Positions 11,042 to 22,680 of a stretch of 64,000 nucleotides of DNA are shown in pieces. Both the position numbers and the translations under genes were made by a program. The notes beneath the pieces are model-generated. The model ran no database searches and was not told the DNA's origin. It saw only the letters and a program-made list of their open reading frames with translations. Location of the stretch: the NCBI RefSeq assembly GCF_029784155.1, contig NC_073691.1, positions 146,694,496 through 146,758,495 on the forward strand, read 5' to 3'. The stretch comes from Uranotaenia lowii. Lineage: Eukaryota > Arthropoda > Insecta > Diptera > Culicidae. Each line of letters starts with the position of its first letter. Positions within the stretch are counted from its first letter, which is position 1.

Positions 11042-12413
11042 TCTATTTGGATCCATGAGGGTAAAGTCATTATAATTTTGTTAGCATAATTAAAAGAAGT
11101 TTGGAAAGCTTCAAACATTGAATTTGCTTTCAACATAAGTTGCATCATTTCCATTAAATTTTGATGCAAAAATTTTAATTTTTCCTCAATAGTCTCACCC
11201 AAATCAACAAAATTGTTAGGATCAGAAAATAAAGCAGAAGCACATGTATTTGAATTTGAATTTATGGAACTTTCCCAAGCCTTAGCATGAACGTTGAGAC
11301 TTGGTTTTTTCCATTTTTATTAGTTATGCCTGAAGAGGGGAGCCCATTTTCAACCTCTGAGAACGTTAAACAACGAGTCTGTGGAGCAGAATCAGCACAG
11401 GTAACTTTAAAATCACTTCGAGCAAGACGTGATTCTAAAGTATGCCGAGGCTAATCGTGAACAAGCAGATTGTTTGCGGGCCTAACGTGTGAAACGAAAA
11501 AGAGAAAGGAGGAGGAAAAAAATTTCTGACAACTATGGGATATTTCCTTGAAGCAATTATTTTTGCCCTAACGACTGACTGTCCAGAGAACTCGAAGAAT
11601 GATTACCTGCGCAATTTTCACACTTGAAAAATTCTGATTGTGGTTTATCACCACCAAAAAGACATTTAGATTTTTCATGATCGAATGAGCCGCAAAGCAT
11701 GCATCTGGCATTTATTCTACAATTTTTAGTGCCATGACAAAAAGCTTGACAACGATGACATTGCGTAATATTTTGGTAGAAGATTTACGAAAAGGTTCAA
11801 ATTTGACACGACAATGAAACATAAGACGATCCTTTTCAAGAATTTGCAAATTATTCACCTGATCCTTCTTAAAATGGATCAAATAAAGCTCAGGAACAAA
11901 ACCAACACTACTGGTATTATTCGTGTTGGTTGTTTTCCTCATTTGAATTACTTGAATCGGAGAAAAACCTAACAAAGAATTTAATTCAGTTGTGATCTCA
12001 TCCGGTGTCTGATCGCCGGTGAGACCACGAAGTACAACTTTAAAAGGACGATCACTTTTAGTGTCGTAGGCGAAAAATTGGTGCTTTTTCATATTCAAAT
12101 TATTTATATACTTTTGAAAATAATCAAAAGATTCCGCCAATATACGGGCAGTTCCCATTAGACTGATCTGAAAAGAAATCTTCACATCCTTGACGGAAGT
12201 GACGATTTCTTTCCGAAAGGCATTGCAGTCCGGGATCATGACCGTAATTGGTGGAAACTTAACGTTTTTAAGAGTATAAGAAAAAGGAGGTTTCTTAGTA
12301 CTCTTATCAGAATTAAATATGAATATTTCCTTATCACCGATGTTATGAAGGACATCGAATGAAATGGAAGTTTCAACTTTTTTGGGTGATGGACCTGAAT
12401 TAGGCTCGGCAAT
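11042..12413 (-). pseudogene. Inverted Juan-like ORF1 fragment
   Basis: The minus strand carries a second copy of the Juan ORF1 coding region. It runs from a point about ten codons into ORF1 (12,413) to exactly the ORF1/ORF2 junction (11,042, where the reverse complement reads ATGGATCCAAATAGAT). The N-terminal two thirds are open (11,712-12,415) and highly similar to the plus-strand ORF1. The zinc-knuckle and C-terminal parts carry frameshifts. It abuts the poly(A) tail of the plus-strand element, making a tail-to-inverted-body arrangement with no 3' UTR or ORF2 of its own. It is a fragment rather than an independent complete element. Confidence 0.85.
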
Positions 12414-12414
12414 C

Positions 12415-13955
12415 CGTCCTAAATCCTTTAAGGAGATTTTTGAAAAATTACGTGAAAGACAGCAAAATGAACTCTTTAGTGAGCACATCTGGCAGGTTTC
12501 CAGCCAGAAACTTTTAGTTTAAAAGTTTTGCCTGGATGTTCCGGAGATAAAGAAAGGAGAAAAAATTGATGTTTAGCACTTGAGGTGACTGACGATCTGT
12601 GGAAGCTGCAAATCCGAACTATTGCCACAACGAATGGCTAAATATACAAAGAAGGTAACCTCCAAATGCGACTTTTTCCCTGAATAGCGCTTCTATAGAT
12701 CTTACAAAGTAGATTGTCTGTTTTGGATGGATCTGGAATGGTGCAGTTACTCGAAAAGTGGAGTGACTAAAAGTCAAATATGTTGTTTTTGTGCCGAAGG
12801 AGGACCTGCTAAAATTGTTATAATTTCGACCAAATAAAAAATTTTTGAGTAGCATTGAAAGTAAACCTTTAGGAAACAGAAAACGTAATAAAAAAAGCCT
12901 TGATTTGGAAAAAAGGTTGTTTATATTATGCATTATAGATGGCGCACGTGGTGCCCAAAAATTAGACTTTTTCATTGGACGCTATCTTAAAAATTACTTG
13001 ACAGAAAGTCACAAAAATTTGCACATGTAAACATTACATAACTCGGTAGCTTCACTAAAACTGTGAAAGGGCTGACAAAACTGTGGTCAAAAGCATATTG
13101 GCATTTTTTAAAACGTTAAGTTCCACATCGATGCAATTTGTGGACGCTTGAAAATAATTGTTGATACTTACATTAATTTTAGTCTGTTGTCCGTATTCAA
13201 GTCCAACCCAGAACCTCCGACATATCTTATTCCATGCCGTGTTGATGAAAACATTAAGTTTGATAATGTATTATTGATTTAGTCCAATTATCAAATTCGT
13301 GGGTACTAGAGGAAAATATCGTGAAAACCCTTCAAAATCAGATGAAACAGTTCGTAGAAGCATTATTTTCATTCATATTTATAAAATTTCTCTTTCTCTG
13401 AAATCGAAAGAGCCATTCCCCAGCCAGACGATTTGATCCATTCAGGGCCACTACCGCACGACTTGACGCATCCTCGTTAGGTCAAGTGCACCCAAAGTGC
13501 TTCCATTTTGGTATCCACTGTTGTTTATTCAAATTCAAGTGCTAGCCAGGCGAAGACAGAGGCCAATGCTTATTCGTGTCATTAACGATTTTCTATCTAC
13601 ATATTTATGGTAAGCTTTTTGCACGTGACCCCCTTGGCTTGCATTTTTTCAATCAATGATGAAAACACTTCAAACGTGGTTATTGGTTTTATATGGTGAT
13701 GTTCTTTTTTGGTGCATGGACATGAACATGCACATTGAGTTTGATGGATACATTATAAAAAAATGAACCAATTAAATATATTGCGTTGATCATTTGATGT
13801 TGCACAAAACATTATCAAAAATCAAAAAATATGTTTTCGAGAAAGACTTATTTGCAGGCGCTGATCCAAAAATCTTAGTAAATTTGACATAAAAATAAGG
13901 AAATGTTCGGTCATGCAAAAACGTTTTTCTCGTTTAATCTAAATAAGCATGAACA
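12415..13955. other. Spacer with no recognisable gene
   Basis: About 1.5 kb of mostly AT-rich DNA. Short open frames exist on both strands (for example 12,619-12,975 minus) but none shows a domain, codon bias or context that supports a gene. A slightly GC-richer block at 13,420-13,600 has no identified function. Confidence 0.45.
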
Positions 13956-13959
13956 ATTT

Positions 13960-14136
13960 TTCGGAAGCCTAAAATACGATTTAATATCTGCTGATGTGTT
14001 TTGAAGTAAAAATATATTTTCAAGTGAATTCTTTTTGATTTTTAATAAATAATTCCATGGTTTTGACCAAATTTGCCCGGATTTTGGGTTGAAAATTTAC
14101 TTGGTTTTAAGATAAAATTACTCGGATTCGCAGGGT
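13960..14136. repeat. Decayed fragment related to the CCCGG-rich MITE
   Basis: The motifs TTTGCCCGGATTTTGGG and ACTCGGATTCG, and the CTGATGTGTT context, resemble the interior of the hAT-like MITE at 404-901 and the decayed copy at 63,360-63,735. No ends are preserved; the right side is cut by the DD37E family B transposon. Confidence 0.45.
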
Positions 14137-15286
14137 CCAGATGATACGGTCAAAATTTGGTCAAGGGAAAACGCGTGTAAATCGGTGAATTCGTTTATTT
14201 AAAAAAACAAATTAAATTTCTTTTTCAAGTTTTATTAGTATAAAATTCAGGAAATATATTCAGTTAGGCTTCCGCTTTTCCAAATCCGAATTGCCGGGCC
14301 TTACGCTTAACCCCTGCTATCAGATTTTGTACAGCCACCTTGTCCACCTTCTTCGCCGCAGAAAGCAAGTTTGCCTTGAACTGCTGCTCTTCGTTAGCAA
14401 TTTTTTTTGGTCTTCTTTAGGTTCCGCTTGACAATAGCCTAGTATTTCTCAATTGGGCGGAGCTCTGGCGTGTTCGGAGGGTTCTTGTCCTTGGGAACCA
14501 CCTGCACGTTGTTGGCGGCGTACCACTCCATGGCCTTTTTACCTCAATGGCAAGATGCCAAATCCGGCCAAAACAGTACGGAACAACCGTGTTTCTTCAG
14601 GAAAGGCAGCATCGCTTATTCAAACACTCTTTCACGTAAATTTCTAGGTCGACAGTCCCGGAAGCTATGAAAATGCTGCTTTTCAAGCCACAGGTACAGA
14701 TGGCTTGGCAAACCAGATATTTCTTCGCGAACTTTGACAGTTTCATGTGCTTGAAAATATCTGCTACCTTTCCCCTTCCTTTTGCCGTATAGAACTCCTG
14801 TCCCGGAAGCTGCTTGTAGTCGGCTTTGACGTAAGTTTCGTCGTCCATTACCACGCAGTCAAACTTCATCAGCATCGTCGTGTAAAGCTCCGGGAGGTTG
14901 GGGTTTCGCTTGAAACTACCGACAGCTCTCTTTGTCGTCTCAGCGGCTCCCGTTTTCCCCCCGATCCAGACTTCCTGGCTGTCGACAAACGTTCCACAAA
15001 CACTTTAATTACATTTGTAACGGTTGATTTGGCAACTTTTAGCGATTTTGCCAGCTTTGCGTGCGAGTAGCTCGGATTGCGCGATGCGCGAGCAAAATTT
15101 TGATACGCTGCTATTCTTCCTTGGACGGCATTTTGACAACTGAAGAGTGAATTCCAAAATCAAAATAGGAGCAACATTCTACACGCAAACACACCTTAAA
15201 AATGAGGGGTGTTCAAGTTTTTTAATTGCAAAATTGAAAGAAATACGTCAAGTTGAACTTGACCAAATTTTGACCGGATCACCCTT
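14137..15286 (-). mobile_element. DD37E (ITmD37E-like) transposon, family B
   Basis: A 1.15-kb transposon with terminal inverted repeats that share GGTCAAAATTTGGTCAAG. The right end reads AAGGGTGATCC inward and is followed by TA (15287-15288); the left end is degraded and its TA is lost. The minus strand encodes a mariner-type transposase in several broken frames. The first aspartate lies in MDDETYVKADY, the second in FWPDLASCH, and the glutamate in PELRPIEKY. I count 37 residues between the second aspartate and the glutamate, i.e. DD37E, which is characteristic of mosquito ITmD37E elements. In-frame stops (for example within the second D block and after PIEKY) make it inactive. Confidence 0.85.
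14400..15134 (-). pseudogene. Family B DD37E transposase, broken
   Basis: Remnant of the transposase that would cut and rejoin the family B ends. From the N-terminus (about 15,130) a short stretch beginning with MPSKEE precedes a helix-turn-helix region and a stop. The catalytic core is most visible at 14,597-14,875 (MDDETYVK, then a C-X-C-G block). The second D and the E follow in another frame at about 14,430-14,590. Stops and frameshifts are frequent, so only the architecture can be read. Confidence 0.75.
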
Positions 15287-15288
15287 TA

Positions 15289-16535
15289 TGTAGTCATAGC
15301 ATTAGAAATTGAAATTCCGCACGATATCTGCAGACTGCATAAGAAGTGAAGTTAGAAGTTTGTCGTTTACTTCCTTTTTTCGAATCGTTGAATCTTTAAA
15401 TAATAAAACGAAAAAAAAATTGTGAAGTGATCTAATTTTCAACAAATGCGTAGTCTAGTTTCGAGTTTTAGGGCTTATTTTTTTATGTTAGTTAACATTT
15501 CATATATAGAATCTTTAGTGAACTTTTTAGGCCAAACTAAGCACCATCACCATGAGAAAATTTTGAATAAACAGAATTTGAATCTCATTAACATGACCGA
15601 AAAGCAACTATGATTGACAAATTTTTTTCTTAGATTAAAAATTACTAATTCTGGTCCTTAAAATCCATAAATTGTTTCTTGTAGCCTCTGTACAATCTAC
15701 AGAAGTTTCTAAAAAAATATCTGATGGCGTTAAATTCGATTTGGTCAAATTCCGACCATTCGTTCTCCGGTATTAAAAAAAACTTAGGAAATATTTTCAG
15801 ATGAAATATTTCGGAGAAGGAAATAAAATTTTTGTATCATTGTGGATGTATAGATAAACTAAACGAAGAAGACATCACTTAATTTCTAATCTAAATTCAC
15901 ACAATGAATTCAGAACAACTTTTGAGCTGAATTTACGCCTTGATAATTAATTAATTCCCTCGAAATGCATAGGATTTCATACAGTTTAAAGCATACATTC
16001 GATCAACGCTTTTGAAATAAAAAGCCCGCGATTTCACATATGATTAGAAAAATCCTTCTTTGTGACTTGAACTTACTTATTTGCGGCTGTTGTGAATCGT
16101 TTATACGAAACGGGTCATTTAATGGAAATACATTTTACTATGATACACCTTTTTATGATATTCATACTTCAGCTATTTACAGCATTCCGGATAAAACAAA
16201 ATCTTTCCCCTTTTTTTTATTTAAATACCTTTATTCTTTAAGTTTAAGATAGATTTACTTGTTTTCTAGAATATTGTATAAAATATAAATTTTCCAAACC
16301 GGTACCACTTCTGCAAACTTTGCGGATTTTCTTATTTTGGTTTAGCTTTTTCAAATGTTCTTATTTTTTTATTAAATTTGGTTTTCTTGATAGCGAGATT
16401 TAAAAATGTGAAGAATATGGGCCGATTACAGCAAAATGTCTAAAAATTGAAATCTTTTTAAATATGCTATGATTTATGAGTTTTTAGTAAAAAATGTAAT
16501 GAAATCACTTATTAAAGATAAAAATTGTAAATTGC
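15289..16535. other. AT-rich spacer
   Basis: About 1.25 kb with no gene, TIR pair or repeat boundary that I can support. A 70-codon frame at 16,040-16,252 (plus) has no recognisable content. Confidence 0.5.
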
Positions 16536-16586
16536 GGTTTTGTGACTCTAATATGTGTCGTGAGCCTTCTTTGTTGAATAATTCTT

Positions 16587-16646
16587 CTGAATCAAAGCAA
16601 TCGAAAGATTTGAATTAAAGGGAATCTTTCGATTGCTTTGATTCAG
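16587..16646. repeat. Perfect 24-bp inverted repeat (hairpin) inside an 11-bp direct repeat
   Basis: Bases 16,587-16,610 and 16,623-16,646 are perfect reverse complements (24 of 24), separated by a 12-base loop. The 11-mer GGTTTTGTGAC occurs at 16,536-16,546 and again at 16,646-16,656, so the hairpin lies in a roughly 100-bp segment bounded by a direct repeat, as after a small insertion. No mismatches in the stem imply recent origin or selection. Confidence 0.8.
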
Positions 16647-16659
16647 GTTTTGTGACATT

Positions 16660-17108
16660 TTTTTGTTTTTTATAATCGGGAATTTTGTGAGACCAAGCGG
16701 AAAAAATGTGGGAAATCAAAAATTGAAATTGAGTGTCCACCCTCAATTCATCCAGAATAAAAACCAACGGTCAAAGTAAGACTTTCTGCATCAATACTCT
16801 GCACATCCGCCATCTTTCGTTATTACACTTTGCACTGTACCTTAGTTACTATACCTCCAATAAAAATTGCAGCAAATTCATTCAGTTACTAGGCAATTTT
16901 TGAACATGCACGTTCAACGCTTAGAAGGTATGCGCTGCCGCTTATTTGGTTTATAAGTCGAAGTGTTGCGGCTGACTAGAAACGTCACTTTCGATAGCAA
17001 GATTAAAACAGAGGCACTACAATTAGAATAACTAATGATTTACTTATTGTTCAAGCTTCGAGTTTTCATTAATACAGAACTTAAAAAAGTGTTTATCAAC
17101 GAACTCGT
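16660..17108. other. Spacer, left flank of the nested transposon
   Basis: About 450 bp of AT-rich DNA with no supported feature; it leads to the TA and left TIR of the family C transposon at 17,109. Confidence 0.5.
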
Positions 17109-17191
17109 TAATGTCTGTTTCACATAGAATCTGGTCGGATAAAATAGATCATTTCTCCGAAAAGAAATAACGTACAACAAAAGTAAAAATG

Positions 17192-18227
17192 TCATTTTGT
17201 GGGGTTTTTATTGCACTTTAAGGAAAAAAATACATAAAAATCATTCTTCAGCTTTTCGGATGAATTTTCGAACTTTTTTGTGATACCACCCATCATTTTC
17301 TGCACATTTGCCATCTTGTTCCACCACTTTTCCATTTGAGCGAGTTTTTTCATGGTTTTGCCACATTTCTTCAGTTTGCCCTTAACTATTGCCCAATATT
17401 TCTCGATGGGACGAAAATCCGGACAGTTTGGTGGATTGATACTTTTTTCAACAAAATCGATCTTGTTCTCCTTATACCACTTATCGACATCCCGGCTGTA
17501 ATGGCACCTTGCCAGGTCCGGCCAAAACTTCACCGGACCTTTGTGGGACCGAATGATTGCAAAACCGTCTTCTGGAGACATTCTTCTTTGTAAACATTTC
17601 CATTCATTGTGTCCCCAGTGATGAACATCTTAGTCTTCTTCCCACAACTACAGATCCCTTGCCAAATCATCAACTTACGAGCAAAGTTATCTGCGAAAAC
17701 TAACCTGTATCTACCCGCAACATTCCCTTTACGCTTCGCAAGGTGAAGTTTGTTACCGGGTATTTGTCCAAAATCCATTTTGACGTAAGTTTCGTCGTCC
17801 ATCAAAATGCATCCGTTGTACTTATTCAACACTTTCTCGTACAACTTCCTTGCCCTGGTTTTGGCAACCAGGTTTTGTTTCAGCGTCCTGTTGGGGTGTT
17901 TGCTTGCATGATACGACCGCAAGCCTTCTCGCAAACAAATTCGTCGAGCTGTACTGTGGTTCGTTTTGAACTTTTTCGCCAAATCACGCAAGGAGATTCC
18001 AGGATTATTGTAAACTGATCGAATTACCTTTGCTCGCAGCTTCCGGTCATATGTTCCACTTTTACGCCTGGTTGGTTTTGCGCGATAAGGGTCTCCCGGT
18101 AACGTTGCAGCACCGAATTTACAGTCGATTTTGGATATTTCAGGAATTTCGCGATCTTTACCCCTGACCACGTCGGTTTCTCTACGCGAGTGGGCAGAAT
18201 TTTCTCTCGCCTTTCGCGTTCCATCGT
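17192..18227 (-). pseudogene. Family C DD37E transposase, two frameshifts
   Basis: A mariner/Tc1-type transposase readable in three overlapping frames. The N-terminal frame (18,024-18,224) starts MERERREKIL and has a helix-turn-helix (GVKIAKFLKYPKSTVNSVLQ). The middle frame (17,530-18,171) has a second HTH (ISLRDLAKKFKTNHSTARRI) and the first catalytic Asp in MDDETYVKMDF. The last frame (17,192-17,581) has FWPDLARCHYS and CPDFRPIEKYW. Thirty-seven residues separate the second Asp and the Glu (DD37E). All three catalytic residues are present. Apart from the two frame changes the gene is well kept, so loss of function is probably recent. It would act in the nucleus by binding the TIRs and performing cut-and-paste at TA. 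Confidence 0.88.
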
Positions 18228-18275
18228 CGATAACTTTTGACTGACTGCTTCAATCTTTGTGGAATTTTCACCATT

Positions 18276-18288
18276 AAGTAAACAAACC
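18276..18288. repeat. 13-bp target-site duplication of the RTE-type retroposon (left copy)
   Basis: AAGTAAACAAACC here and at 22,668-22,680 flank the RTE element exactly and belong to the family C transposon's 5' untranslated part. Confidence 0.92.
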
Positions 18289-18320
18289 TTTATTTTTTTT
18301 TATTTACATAGTATTCCGTC

Positions 18321-21300
18321 TCACGACATAACTTGACGAACATAATTCCTAAAATTCACTCGGTTCATAGCAACCGTTCTCCAATTTCTCGGGCACCCCA
18401 CGTTCGCCAGATCACGCTCCACTTGGTCTAACCACCTCGCTCGTTGCGCCCCCGCTCGTCTTGTTCCTACCGGATTCGTAGCGAACACCTGTTTTGCAGG
18501 ACAGTCGTCCGGCATTCTCGCAACATGTCCCGCCCAGCGTATCCGGCCAGCCTTCACCACCTTCTGGATACTGGGTTCGTAGAGGCGCGCGAGCTCGTGG
18601 TTCATCCTTCGCCTCCACACTCCGTTCTCCTGTACGCCGCCAAAGATGGTTCTTAACACTCGTCGCTCGAATACTCCGAGTGTACGCAGGTCCTCCTCGA
18701 GCAATATCCATGTCTCGTGCCCGTAGAGAACAACCGGTCTAATGAGCACAGCAAAAAAAAATGTAACGATGGAAGATGTAATTTCTGGAGATGATGTAGT
18801 ATTATGGATTTTTGTTGCAATAATACATCATAACGATGTACACAATGCAATCACGTCGTGTGGTGTAAAATCACAACTTTCCATGTGATATCTCATCAAG
18901 TAGTCAATGTTTTCCTCAATTGACGTCTAAAATTTTATTCATTTCCAAAATTTTAAAACGGATTGCGGAGCTCAGCAGTATTTGTTTGGCTTGTAAGTAC
19001 TACCAAAATCAATTGAATTTCTAAGCAAAACTATTGCTATAAGTTTCATTCCATATTTTTTTTTTATTTTTAGGGAATTTGGCCCACTTGAATCAGCGGT
19101 AGAAGATATTATGATTTGAGACACCCGGATGATAAGGGGAGCATTTTATTTTATTCATCTTTCCTGTGAATTTTTTTATTTATAGCTTCGGATAAGGATG
19201 TGATCCGGCTTGCAAAAAACGAAGTGACTTAAACAAATCGATTTGGGAACAAAACTTGGGAAGATAAGTGTACAGTGATCGTTCCAACATGAAGTCTGAA
19301 TCCGAAAATTCATGATGATTCAGCGAATTGCCCCATATTCGAGCAGCTCCAGCGGAAGTCCCACTTCAAACTGTACAGAAAATGTTGATGAAAGTTGAAT
19401 ACAGTCAGGCATGAAGCTTTTTATAGGATAAGTAATCTAAATAAATATAAACTTAGCACATCAATTTGTAATAAATTTTGAATTGCTTTAAAGTTTTTGG
19501 CTCAGTTTGTTTTTGATTGAATTTTGACAACCCTTTTCGTGTCGATGAAACCTTAATCTGAATTCTGAATCAATAAATGTATCACAAAGCCTAACGAAAA
19601 TCTTAAATGATAGCGTCTAGAACATTATTTCATGTTCTGATTTGTCTACTACGTTACACTTATGGGTACATCAAAAGAATGTAATTTTAGGTGCCATTTG
19701 CGACTCAAGTTATGTGCACGTTTTTGATGTAATATCGCAACACTTTTTTTGCTGTGAGCGTCATATACAGGTTACACTTCGTGCGAGGGCTAAGTCTTCT
19801 CGACCGCAGTTGCTTGTGGAGTCCATAGTAGGCACGACTTCCGCTGATAATTCGCCTCCGGATCTCACGGCTGGTGTCATTGTCTGCGGTCACCAGTGAG
19901 CCGAAATAGACAAAGTCTTCGACTATCTCCAGCTCGTCGCCGTCGATCGTGACCTTGTTATTACTGGACAAGCGGGTTCGGTCGGTCTCGGATCCGCAGG
20001 CCAGCATGTACTTCGTCTTGGACGTATTAATCATCAACCCAATCCTTCCTGCTTCGCGTTTCAGTTTGCGGTAGATCTCCTCCACCGCCGCAGATGATCT
20101 GCCGACTATATCAATGTCATCGGCAAAGCAGATAAGTTGACTGGATCTGTTGAAAATCGTGCCCCGCATTTCGCCCACCGCTCGTCGAATAACACCTTCT
20201 AGCGCCACGTTGAACATCATGCAGGATAGACCATCACCTTGTCGAAGACCCCTGCGCGATTCGAATGAACTCGACAATTCACCCGAAATCCGCACACAGC
20301 ACTGCGTTCCATCCATCGTCGCCTTGATCAGTCTGATCAGCTTCCCGGAAAAGCCGTTCTCGTCCATGATTTTCCATAGCTCATTACGGTCGATCGTGTC
20401 GTATGCGGCTTTGAAGTCGATGAATAGATGATGCGTAGGGACTTGGTGTTCACGGCATTTTTGGAGGATTTGCCGCAATGTGAATATCTGGTCCGTCGTA
20501 GACCGTCCCTCCATGAAGCCGGCCTGATGACTTCCCACGAATCTGTTTGCTTGTGGCGTTAGGCGGCGGAGTAGGATTCGGGACAACACTTTGTAGGCGG
20601 CATTGAGGACAGTGATCGCTCGGTAGTTCTCACAGTCCAATTTGTCGCCCTTCTTGTAGATGGGGCATATTAACCCCTCCTTCCACTCCTCCGGTAGCTG
20701 TTCTATGTCCCAGATCCGGATTATCAACCGATGTAGGCAATCGGCCAACCTGTCCGGGCCCATTTTGATGAGTTCAGCTGCGATGCCATCCTTCCCAGCC
20801 GACTTGTTTCTATTCAGCTGGCGAATGGCTTCCTTAACTTCACTCATCGTTGGGAGTGGCTCCTCTTCGTCGTTGGCTACGCCGGCGATGTACCTTCCCC
20901 CACCGTCTTGATCTCCTGCATGTGCGCCGTTCAGGTGTTCATCGAAGTGCTGCTTCCACCTTTTGATCACCTCACGATTGTCCGTCAGGATACCCCCGTC
21001 CTTATCTCGGCACATTTCGGCTTGCGGCACGAAGCCTTTGCGGGATGCGTTGAGTTTCTGATAGAACTTTCGTGTTTCTTGGGAACGATGCAGCTGCTCC
21101 AGCTCCTGGGGCTCCTCCTCCTCCAGGCGGCGCTTTTTCTCCTGGAAAAGTCGGACTCGCTGCCTCTTCCGCTGTCGGTGATTTTCCACATTTCGACGGG
21201 TGCCTTTTTGCACTACTGCCGCCCGCGCGGCATTTTCTTCGTCCATCACCCTCCTACACTCCTCGTCGAACCAGTCGTTCCGTCGAGATCGCTCCACATA

Positions 21301-22415
21301 ACCGATGACGTTCTCCGCCGCACTGTTGATGGCTGTTTTGATGGTATCCCAACAGTCCTCGAGAGGGGCTTCGTCAAGCTCGCCCTCTGCCGGCAGCGCT
21401 GCTTCGACCGATTGCGCGTAGTCTGCCGCGACTTCAGGTTGCTTCAGTCGCGCGATATTTAACCGAGGCGGGCGCCGGTTGCGTGTATTGTTCACTACGG
21501 AGAGTTTTGGGCGCATCTTCACCATCACCAGATAGTGGTCTGACTCGATGTTGGCGCCTCGACAGGATCTGACGTCGATGATGTCCGAAAAGTGCCGGCT
21601 GTCGATCAAAACGTGGTCGATCTGTGATTGCGTTTGGTACGGTGATCTCCAGGTGTACTTGTGTGGGAGGCGGTGCTGAAAAAAGGTACTACGTACGGCC
21701 ATTCGTTTGGAGGCGGCGAAATCAATAAGTCTAAGGCCGTTTTCGTTGGTCAGCTGGTGCGCGCTGAACCTTCCAATTGTCGGTTTAAATTCCTCCTCCT
21801 GGCCGACCTGAGCATTGAAATCCCCGATGACGATCTTGATATCATGTTTTGGACAACGGTCGTATTCACGCTCCAGCTGCGCGTAGAATTCGTCTTTGTC
21901 GTCACCGGTACTTCCGATGTGAGGGCTGTGCACGTTGATGATGCTGATGTTGAAGAACCGGCCCTTGATTCTCAACCGGCACATTCGTGAGTTGATCGGC
22001 CACCACCCGATCACGCGCTTTTGCATCTTTCCCATCACTATAAAAGCTGTTCCAAGCTCGTGTGTGTTGCCGCAGCTCTGGTAGATGGCACGACCATCTG
22101 GATACGTTCGTACCGTGGAGCCCTTCCAGCATACCTCCTGCAGCGCTACGATGTCGAATTTGCGGCTCTTCAATTCGTTGGAGAGCACGTGGGTACTGCC
22201 CACAAAATTTAGAGATCGGCAGTTCCATGTTCCAAGTTTCCAATCGCTAGTCCCTTTTCGTCGCGTGGGTCTTTGCCGATTTCCATCCGAAATTTGTTGT
22301 TCGTTATTCGTTGCTTATGTTTTTTAGTAGTCACAGGCTCGCAAGGCCCGCAGCTAACCCCACTATCTCGCAGGAGGACCGTCGTGATGTTGCTGTTTTG
22401 GGTCCCGAACACCAC
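18321..22415 (-). pseudogene. RTE-type endonuclease-reverse transcriptase ORF, interrupted
   Basis: The polyprotein is read from about 22,415 down to 18,321. A frame change near 22,250 separates a short N-terminal part from the main open frame. The main frame (22,203 to 19,756, over 800 codons) contains the endonuclease (VALQEVCWKG, IGDFNAQVG, SQIDHVLID, ESDHYLVMV) and the RT (KSAGKDGIAAELI, NYRAITVLNAAYKVLSRIL, QAGFMEGRSTTDQI, FIDFKAAYDTI, GLRQGDGLSC, CFADDIDIVG). It is cut after the codons for CNLYMTL by the nested TIR element and resumes at 18,747 with RPVVLYGHETW, running to a stop at 18,321. Apart from the N-terminal frame change and the insertion the frame is intact, so this copy is fairly young. 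Confidence 0.9.
18748..19755. mobile_element. 1,008-bp TIR element nested in the RTE retroposon
   Basis: The ends are inverted repeats ACAGCAAAAAAA, extending to CACAGCAAAAAAA if the adjacent C/G are counted. The 4-mer GAGC flanks both sides (18,744-18,747 and 19,756-19,759). Excising the insert with one GAGC restores the RTE reading frame exactly. Subterminal ATGTAA/ACATCA motifs occur at both ends. No transposase is encoded. With a 4-bp duplication and CAC-type ends a CMC (Chapaev-like) origin is possible, but if the TIR begins at CAC the duplication shrinks to AG, so the superfamily is unresolved. Confidence 0.85.
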
Positions 22416-22667
22416 CAGGACGTTGTTGCACTCCGCACGCCGCCCCTAACATGGAGAACAGACGCGTACGAAGCCCCCTAACTCATTCTGCATGCGACCA
22501 AAGCATCCACCGGGGTTGGGTACCCGATCTCCGCTAAGGTTGCTCGCACCCCAGCTAGTACAACGGGGAGGTAGAGAATCGGAGTTGCAGACAAGAGGTG
22601 ATATGACCACTACCCGAGGGTTGGGTGTATGGGGTCTCGAGTTGCACATTGTCTACTTCACTAGCCA

Positions 22668-22680
22668 AAGTAAACAAACC
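22668..22680. repeat. 13-bp target-site duplication of the RTE-type retroposon (right copy)
   Basis: Second copy of AAGTAAACAAACC, immediately upstream of the RTE 5' end. Confidence 0.92.

Larger units (their letters stand above)
18289..22667 (-). mobile_element. RTE-clade (JAM1-like) non-LTR retrotransposon with 13-bp TSD
   Basis: A complete or nearly complete single-ORF retroposon on the minus strand, flanked by AAGTAAACAAACC at 18,276-18,288 and 22,668-22,680. It starts at 22,667, encodes an APE-type endonuclease followed by reverse transcriptase, and ends with an AT-rich tail of A runs broken by T (18,289-18,302). There is no RNase H. The endonuclease opening LGTWNCRSL, the RT block FADDIDIVG and the C-terminal GHVARMPDDCPA are typical of RTE elements such as mosquito JAM1. 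A 1,008-bp TIR element (18,748-19,755) is inserted in the RT C-terminal region. Confidence 0.9.

Noticed and set aside
6598..12413. Twin-priming explanation for the Juan element and its inverted ORF1
   Set aside because: Twin priming places the inverted 5' segment before the forward 3' segment. Here the inverted ORF1 lies after the poly(A) of a copy that already has its own ORF1, so these are two separate pieces.
20150..21990. Plus-strand frames of 80-184 codons opposite the RTE ORF
   Set aside because: They are antisense shadows of an 800-codon frame with recognisable endonuclease and RT motifs.
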